Source: Oscillospiraceae bacterium
GTDB lineage: Bacteria > Bacillota > Clostridia > UMGS1810
Assembly (NCBI GenBank): GCA_021629085.1
Contig: JAJXRJ010000051.1
Location: forward strand, 1-9,420
Direction of reading: 5' to 3'
DNA: 9,420 bases
A model generated the notes under the pieces. It searched no databases. It worked only from the letters and a program-made list of their open reading frames with translations, and was not told where the DNA came from. The translations under genes and the position numbers were made by a program. Positions 4,878 through 9,420 of this stretch are shown piece after piece. Each line of letters opens with the position of its first letter. Within the stretch, counting starts at the first letter, position 1.

Positions 4878-6038
4878 TTATTTTTCATCAAATCTGATAA
4901 CCGTAATATAATGTTTTCCTTCAGCTAATAAAAAATCATCAATCCTTTGTTTTATATCTTGACACTGGAAACTCATAAAATATGGAACAGCTACATCAAA
5001 TACTAGTTTGGTCTGATTTGCACCCCTCACCATCCGGAAGTCGTGCATAGATAATTCGGGACTAATTTTATTTATAATGGTTTCAACACAATGTTTCAAT
5101 TCATTCCATTCGCTGTCATTCACCAATACAGGGTCATAATGAATAACCAGGTGAACATTCAGCTTTTTAAATACATCACATTCAATATCGTCAATGATGT
5201 CGTGGCATATGAGCGGGTCGTCTTCCGCACTGAGTTCCACATGGACGGAAGCAAAATATTGACCGGGTCCATAATCGTGAACTAACAAGTCATGAATGCC
5301 AAGAACTTTGTCGTTAGACAACACCTCTTTACTAATGTTCTCTACCAATTCCGCGTCCGCCTGTTTGCCAAGCAACGGTGAAATTGTCTCTCTTGCAATT
5401 TTAACTCCCGAATATAGAATAAATAATGCTACTGCCAGGCCAACATATCCATCGATATTTAAACTGAAAAAATGTGCTATCAGTCCTCCAACAAGAACAG
5501 CGGTGGTAGCAACCACATCATTTCTGCTGTCGAGCGAAGTTGCCTGAAGTGTTATTGAATGAATGTATTTACCGAGGGAAGCATAAAAAAGAGACATCCA
5601 CAGTTTTATGCAGATGGAAATGAGCAATATTGCAAAAGTAATTATAGAAAACTCTACAGGAACCGGATTAATAATCTTAATTACCGAAGATTTGACCAAT
5701 TCTGCTCCAATGAACAAAATCATTGCAGATACCACTAGTCCGGATAGATATTCAAACCGGGCGTGCCCATAAGGATGGTCTTTATCTGCCGGCTTCTGTG
5801 CAAGTTGAAATCCAACAAGCATTACCAGAGAGGATGACGCATCGGATAAATTGTTCACTGCATCAGCAATAATAGAAATAGAGCCGATAACCAATCCTAC
5901 AACAAGTTTTCCGATAAATAGCAAAATATTGCACACAATCCCTGTGAACCCCGCCAATTTCCCAATTGCCGAATGAACAGCGGGATTATTAATATCGCGG
6001 TAATCCTTTACAAATAAGTGTAGTAGCAATTTCGTCAT
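4878..6038 (-). CDS. CDF-family cation efflux transporter, probable Mn(II) type (386 aa)
   Basis: An inner-membrane antiporter that should export divalent metal ions in exchange for protons. Six hydrophobic helices lie within residues about 25-210. The family loop motif DHPYGHARFEYLSG (87-100) is present. The metal-site pairs are N62-xxx-D66 in helix 2 (NNLSD) and D170-xxx-D174 in helix 5 (DSRND). Zinc exporters carry H-xxx-D in helix 5, while D-xxx-D is reported for manganese-type members. A long C-terminus (about 215-386) holds the cytoplasmic dimerisation domain (HDLLVHDYGPGQYFASVHVEL) and a second similar module, an extended form known in clostridia. Two adjacent ATGs exist; the one at 6038 has AAGGAG at seven bases, the one at 6041 only four. 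The gene is more AT-rich than spoIVB beside it. No metal regulator gene is adjacent. Confidence 0.9.
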   Translation of the reverse strand: MTKLLLHLFVKDYRDINNPAVHSAIGKLAGFTGIVCNILLFIGKLVVGLVIGSISIIADAVNNLSDASSSLVMLVGFQLAQKPADKDHPYGHARFEYLSGLVVSAMILFIGAELVKSSVIKIINPVPVEFSIITFAILLISICIKLWMSLFYASLGKYIHSITLQATSLDSRNDVVATTAVLVGGLIAHFFSLNIDGYVGLAVALFILYSGVKIARETISPLLGKQADAELVENISKEVLSNDKVLGIHDLLVHDYGPGQYFASVHVELSAEDDPLICHDIIDDIECDVFKKLNVHLVIHYDPVLVNDSEWNELKHCVETIINKISPELSMHDFRMVRGANQTKLVFDVAVPYFMSFQCQDIKQRIDDFLLAEGKHYITVIRFDEK

Positions 6039-6094
6039 CATCAATCTCCTTAAAATACAAGCCATATATTATATGCCTATTCATCTTATTCTGT

Positions 6095-6123
6095 ATTATA
6101 TGCTATAAATAGATATTTGTAAA
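6095..6123 (-). promoter_or_regulatory. Promoter of the CDF transporter gene
   Basis: On the minus strand TTTACA (6118-6123) and TATAAT (6095-6100) are 17 bases apart. A second TATAAT at 6068-6073 sits in the same context (GCATATAATA twice, 27 bases apart) but lacks a good -35. The leader of about 50 bases shows no clear riboswitch. Confidence 0.7.
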
Positions 6124-6342
6124 TATACCACTAAAAACAGGCCAGGAGGAAAACCGTATTTTTTAGGATTTTGCTCCTGCTTTTACTGATACCTTATTTC
6201 ATTCAAGCGAAATTACAAATTTCTGCTGGTTCATGGCCGTTGGTGCCAAAAGCGCGGCGTCAACGCCTTTTTGAAACCACCAGGGGACGGCACACCTTGA
6301 AATAGCAAACCGTCATACACAAACCATCCTTTCTCTGAAATT
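6124..6342. other. Hairpin-rich intergenic region without a gene
   Basis: No coding region is supported here. CAGGAGGAAAACC (6143-6155) pairs with GGATTTTGCTCCTG (6166-6179) with one mismatch and one bulge; on the minus strand it is followed by TGTTTTTAG, so it may be a weak leftward terminator in front of the transporter promoter. A second structure at about 6239-6284 nests TGGTG/CACCA, CAAAA/TTTTG and GGCG-TCAA-CGCC. The following CCACCAGGGGACGG resembles the ends of small non-autonomous repeats in Firmicutes, but I cannot confirm that. Confidence 0.45.
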
Positions 6343-6379
6343 AAAAAAGCGTCAAGACTTTTTGTCAATCCTGGCGCTT
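6343..6379 (-). terminator. Intrinsic terminator of spoIVB
   Basis: On the minus strand AAGCGCC (6373-6379) pairs with GACGCTT (6347-6353), with an inner GAC/GTC pairing, and is followed by a run of Ts. It lies about 55 bases after the spoIVB stop, so spoIVB is not cotranscribed with anything to its left. Confidence 0.7.
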
Positions 6380-6434
6380 CTTGGCTTCGATAGTCTCTTG
6401 TGTAATCGGCCTATACATGGTGCAGCTTCTCGCG

Positions 6435-7676
6435 TCATGGCTGATACGCGTTTTTTAACATGGTTTCAATAAAAATGCCGTACCCGCGCTCTGGGTCATT
6501 GACAAACACGTGTGTCACCGCACCAATGAGCTTGCCGTCCTGCAGGATAGGGCTGCCGCTCATGCCCTGTACAATGCCGCCCGTTTTGTCAAGCAGGGAT
6601 GGGTCGGTGATTTTTACAATCATTCCCTTGGTGGAACGCTCGTTTTGCTCCATCACCTTTTGAATTTCCACATCAAATTTCTGCACTTTTTGGCCTTCGA
6701 CATTTGATAAAATATAAGCCGGCCCTTCCTTCACGTCCTCTTTGAGTGCAATGGGCAGCGCTTCTCCCAAAATATCTTTGTCGCTCAGCACCTCGCCGTA
6801 AATGCCGTATTTGGTGTTGGATTTTAAACTGCCAATGGTGGTATTACTTCCCAAAAATACCCCCTGCAGCTCACCGGGTACACCCTTTTCTCCCTTTTTT
6901 ACTGAAATAATGTTTGCACCCAAAATGGATCCCTCCGCAGCCGGCATCAGCTCGCCGGTATCCACATCCGAGATGCCGTGCCCCAGCGCGCCAAACACTT
7001 TGTCCTCTGGGTCGTAAAAGGTGAGGGTGCCAATGCCGGCGGTACTGTCACGCACCCACATGCCCAGCTTATAGGTTCCGTCCGGCTTGGTTTTTACTGC
7101 CTGCATGCCGCAGGAAATGTCCTGCCCGTCGCGTAAAAGTTTCATAAAAATGTCTTTGCTGCCTGCGTTTTCCACAATTTCTGTAAACTGCGCCACATTT
7201 TTTACGGGTACGCCGTTTACTTCTTTGATTAAGTCGCCCACTTTTACACCGCTTTTTTTGGCGGGCGATACCGTTTTTCCCGTTTCGTCTTCAAAGTCGG
7301 TGATGCCCACCACCAAAAGCCCGTCGGTGAACAGCTTTACGCCAATGCTGTTGCCGCAGGGCACCAGCTTTTTGTTTTTTATCACATCCACCTGCACGGT
7401 TTTAAAATCCAGCATGCCAAACATTTTGACGGTGCCTTCATATTTGCCCGCCTGAAGATTTAACCGGTTGTCTAAAATGGCGCCATTTGAAAGCGCGCCT
7501 GTCCGGTCGGCGGGCGCAATGTCCATCGAGTACAGTTTTCCAAAATCCGCCCGTTGGTCTTCCAATAAAATCAGGTTGTCCGGGAAGGTGAGCGCGCCGG
7601 CAAGGGCATAAATCAAAAAGCCTGCAACCAGCGCAACCGAAAGGCAGATGGAAAGAAGTTTTAATTTTTTGTGCAA
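6435..7676 (-). CDS. spoIVB: SpoIVB signalling serine peptidase (413 aa)
   Basis: SpoIVB is made in the forespore, crosses into the intermembrane space and cleaves SpoIVFA, which releases pro-sigma-K processing in the mother cell late in sporulation. Residues about 5-30 form an N-terminal membrane anchor. A PDZ domain spans about 105-190 (SGVKVGDLIKEVNGVPV at 142-158). The S55 peptidase domain fills the rest: H233 in ALGHGISD, D358 in ITDPSLL and S373 in GMSGSP match the known catalytic His, Asp and Ser. The end GAVTHVFVNDPERGYGIFIE is nearly diagnostic. Length agrees with the family. The start is TTG at 7676, with AAGGGAG eight bases upstream and no in-frame ATG near. In most spore formers spo0A follows directly; here a terminator follows instead. 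A sigma-F or sigma-G promoter is expected, but I could not identify one with confidence. Confidence 0.97.
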   Translation of the reverse strand: MHKKLKLLSICLSVALVAGFLIYALAGALTFPDNLILLEDQRADFGKLYSMDIAPADRTGALSNGAILDNRLNLQAGKYEGTVKMFGMLDFKTVQVDVIKNKKLVPCGNSIGVKLFTDGLLVVGITDFEDETGKTVSPAKKSGVKVGDLIKEVNGVPVKNVAQFTEIVENAGSKDIFMKLLRDGQDISCGMQAVKTKPDGTYKLGMWVRDSTAGIGTLTFYDPEDKVFGALGHGISDVDTGELMPAAEGSILGANIISVKKGEKGVPGELQGVFLGSNTTIGSLKSNTKYGIYGEVLSDKDILGEALPIALKEDVKEGPAYILSNVEGQKVQKFDVEIQKVMEQNERSTKGMIVKITDPSLLDKTGGIVQGMSGSPILQDGKLIGAVTHVFVNDPERGYGIFIETMLKNAYQP

Positions 7677-7725
7677 ACCAATCGCTCCCTTTTTTATGCA
7701 AGTCTACTTTTTTAACTTAACCCGA

Positions 7726-7738
7726 ACAAATTTCTTGT
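7726..7738. promoter_or_regulatory. Operator-like palindrome upstream of spoIVB
   Basis: ACAAATTTCTTGT matches the element operator core ACAAGTTTCTTGT (1236-1248) at 12 of 13 bases and is itself a near palindrome. It lies about 50 bases before the spoIVB start codon, where a promoter is expected. This may be chance in AT-rich DNA. Confidence 0.3.
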
Positions 7739-7876
7739 ATCCTGACAAAAAATATCATCCTTTCAAAAAAATAAACTTGCAAATGGGCGTATAATAGAAG
7801 GGATTTGCGCTTTTTGCGCATGGCAGCCGGTTTTTACAAAATGGCGGCAGATTGGAAGAATTATACTATTTTCTGC

Positions 7877-7929
7877 AAAAAAAACAGCCTGTATCAATTT
7901 TTCACAATTTGAGAAAAATTGATACAGGC
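7877..7929 (-). terminator. Strong intrinsic terminator of the GH4 gene
   Basis: GCCTGTATCAATTTTTC (7887-7903) and GAAAAATTGATACAGGC (7913-7929) are perfect 17-base inverted arms around a nine-base loop. On the minus strand the stem is followed within two bases by eight Ts (7877-7884). It begins about 20 bases after the glycosidase stop. The rest of the gap to spoIVB (7739-7876) holds no supported gene, only a small TGCGC/GCGCA hairpin near 7806-7820. Confidence 0.9.
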
Positions 7930-7948
7930 AATTTAGAAAAAGAAGAAA

Positions 7949-9340
7949 TTACAGATTGTAATCCTGCAAATAGGGTTTGGTGTTTTGAATCATTTTGTCA
8001 AACAGTGCGCGTGCGTCCTTTAAGGGTAAATCCATCTGCATGTCGTTTACAAATGCGGCAAACGCCAAATCGAGGTCTTTGGTTACGCCCGCTTTTACAA
8101 TGGTTTCCTGGTTTGCACAGGTGGGGCCAACCAAAGAGAGCACCTGTGTGGGGATATTGCCGGCATGCACAGGGCTTACGCGGCCTGCTGTGAAATATGC
8201 GTTGGTTTCCACCACTGCGCCCAAGGGCAGGTTGGGGATTTGGCCGTAGTTGGGAATGTTGACATTGGTGACCAAATCGCCCAGGCCCAAAATGGCCTTC
8301 ATCTGACGCACGCCTTCCTCACCGGTTTTTTTTAACACAAATTTTTCTTCGCCTGAAACCAGCCGTTTGCTGCGGTCCAGCCGCTTTTTGAGATCCTCTT
8401 TGCGCCAGTCTACGGATGTGAGGCCAAACCGCCAGCTTGCCACGGTTTCGGGATCTTTTAAATACCAGGAACGCGGGCAGAACTCTGCCAAGTGGCGGTC
8501 GCCCGCTGCTGCAATGACGCCAAAGCGCAAGAACAGGTCGAATTTTACAATGTCCAGCGATTTAAACGCGTTGTTCATCCAGTTGTCGTCTGTGTTTTCG
8601 CCAGTCATATCGTCATAGTGCTTTTTGGCATATTCACGGTAAAGCGGCAGCAAGTCGTGGCTTTTGTAGTACGCTTTGTCAAGCCAGGTAAAGTGGTTGA
8701 TGCCCAAAACGTTGACTTTGATGTCCTGCCGGGGAACATCGGGCACGCCCAGCATTTCGTTTACCACTTTGGAGAGCAGCATTTGCGTGCCAAACACCTC
8801 GTGGCAGCATCCAAACGCTTTGATTTGCGGGAACACCTCATAGAGGGTGCGCACGCAAACAGACATGGGGTTGGTGTAGTTAATCACCCATGCGTCGGGG
8901 CAGTAATCGCGGATGGCCTTTGCAATCACCTCATACATGGGGATGGTGCGCAGCGCGCGGATAATACCGCCGGGGCCGACCGTATCGCCCACCGATTGGT
9001 ACAGGCCGTATTCCTCGGGCGTATGTACATCGGAATGCATTTCGTCAAAGGTGCCCGGCAAAATGGAGATGATGACAAAATCCGCACCCGAAAGCGCCTC
9101 AGAAATGGTGGGGGCTGCAATATATTCCCAGTCTCCCACATCCGGGATCTGCTGTTTGATGGAGTTGCCGATGGTCTCGTTTGTCTTGGCTGCCTCCTGG
9201 TCAATGTCATATAAATACACTTTCCCGCTCATGGCAGTTTCCTTGGCAAGGTCACACATCAATCCCCAGGCCCAGCCGCGCGAACCGCCGCCAATGTAAC
9301 AGATTTTTACGTCTTCCACTCTGTCTCCCAAATGCTTCAT
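7949..9340 (-). CDS. lplD: GH4 family alpha-galacturonidase, LplD-like (463 aa)
   Basis: A cytoplasmic NAD- and Mn-dependent glycosidase of family GH4 that works by oxidation and elimination at the sugar ring. An N-terminal Rossmann motif GGGSRGW (17-23) binds NAD. SVGDTVGPGGI (116-126, with D119), NYTNPMS (154-160), GCCHEVFG (177-184, Cys metal ligand) and GINHFTW (213-219, His metal ligand) follow in family order, and AAAGDRHLAEF (277-287) is also typical. The sequence closely resembles what I remember of Bacillus subtilis LplD, an alpha-galacturonidase acting on pectin-derived oligosaccharides. Other GH4 specificities (alpha-glucosidase, alpha-galactosidase) are possible but fit less well. 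The ATG at 9340 has AAAGGAGG eight bases upstream and is preferred over TTG at 9346. No transporter gene is in the window; a divergent gene probably begins to the right. Confidence 0.88.
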   Translation of the reverse strand: MKHLGDRVEDVKICYIGGGSRGWAWGLMCDLAKETAMSGKVYLYDIDQEAAKTNETIGNSIKQQIPDVGDWEYIAAPTISEALSGADFVIISILPGTFDEMHSDVHTPEEYGLYQSVGDTVGPGGIIRALRTIPMYEVIAKAIRDYCPDAWVINYTNPMSVCVRTLYEVFPQIKAFGCCHEVFGTQMLLSKVVNEMLGVPDVPRQDIKVNVLGINHFTWLDKAYYKSHDLLPLYREYAKKHYDDMTGENTDDNWMNNAFKSLDIVKFDLFLRFGVIAAAGDRHLAEFCPRSWYLKDPETVASWRFGLTSVDWRKEDLKKRLDRSKRLVSGEEKFVLKKTGEEGVRQMKAILGLGDLVTNVNIPNYGQIPNLPLGAVVETNAYFTAGRVSPVHAGNIPTQVLSLVGPTCANQETIVKAGVTKDLDLAFAAFVNDMQMDLPLKDARALFDKMIQNTKPYLQDYNL

Positions 9341-9389
9341 AAACAATTCCTCCTTTAAAATTTACACGTTTTGTTAAGTTAAATGAAAG

Positions 9390-9418
9390 TTGAGACCTTG
9401 AACTCCTTATGGTATAAT
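9390..9418 (+). promoter_or_regulatory. Rightward promoter of a divergent gene outside the window
   Basis: TTGAGA (9390-9395) and TATAAT (9413-9418) are 17 bases apart and point away from the GH4 gene. The transcribed gene is beyond the window, possibly the regulator or transporter of the GH4 locus. I found no equally good minus-strand promoter for the GH4 gene in the bases shown. Confidence 0.65.
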
Positions 9419-9420
9419 GG

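Noticed and set aside
7677..7780. Sigma-F or sigma-G promoter for spoIVB
   Set aside because: GGATACAAG and GCATAAAA on the minus strand partly resemble -10 elements, but no matching -35 at the right spacing was found, and the second would place the start within the ribosome binding site.
7852..8193. Plus-strand ORF beginning in the GH4 terminator
   Set aside because: It has a TTG-type start without a binding site, runs through the 17-base-stem terminator and continues antisense to the GH4 gene.
8492..9214. A 240-codon plus-strand ORF opposite the GH4 gene
   Set aside because: The GH4 reading carries every family motif. The opposite ORF has low-complexity Val/His/Arg-rich content typical of an antisense shadow in GC-richer DNA.

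Overview
The window looks like a chromosome segment of a spore-forming, fairly AT-rich Clostridia-type Firmicute. It carries spoIVB, a sporulation gene confined to endospore formers, along with strong AGGAGG-type ribosome binding sites, tRNAs with encoded CCA ends and many T-tailed hairpin terminators. The right third (spoIVB and a GH4 glycosidase) is visibly richer in G+C than the left two thirds, which marks the left part as accessory DNA.

Region 1 (1 to about 4300) is the right end of an integrated element, a prophage or an integrative conjugative element; its left end lies outside the window. Its control hub is a divergent switch near 1235-1369. A leftward promoter drives a Cro-like HTH gene and four tiny genes (1222 down to 63). 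A rightward promoter drives an ImmR-like HTH repressor (1367-1858). Four similar palindromes with centres about 30 bp apart span the switch, and one sits exactly in the -35/-10 spacer of each promoter. After the repressor, a gene with its own promoter (1950-2651) encodes what I read as a catalytically dead ImmA/IrrE-like domain, one membrane helix and an extracellular Cys/His zinc motif. This is the best candidate for an undescribed system: a membrane-anchored pseudo-protease in the position where ImmA normally stands. After a bidirectional terminator and a cluster of inverted repeats comes a large serine recombinase (2852-4309).

Region 2 (4238-4550) is a leftward tRNA-Leu(UAA)/tRNA-fMet(CAU) operon with its own promoter. 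The last codons and stop of the recombinase lie inside the 3' half of the initiator tRNA gene, so the element appears to be inserted at the tRNA-fMet 3' end. An inverted repeat in the recombinase 3' end probably serves as the terminator of the tRNA transcript.

Region 3 (4551-6342) is an AT-rich accessory stretch. It holds a frameshifted relic of a MobC-like mobilization protein, a CDF cation efflux transporter with a Mn-type metal motif and its promoter, and a hairpin-rich intergenic region.

Region 4 (6343-9420) is probably core chromosome: spoIVB with its own terminator and no spo0A directly downstream, then a GH4 alpha-galacturonidase (LplD-like) gene with a 17-bp-stem terminator, and at the right edge a rightward promoter for a divergent gene outside the window. 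A palindrome differing by one base from the element's operator core lies upstream of spoIVB, hinting at cross-talk between the element repressor and sporulation.
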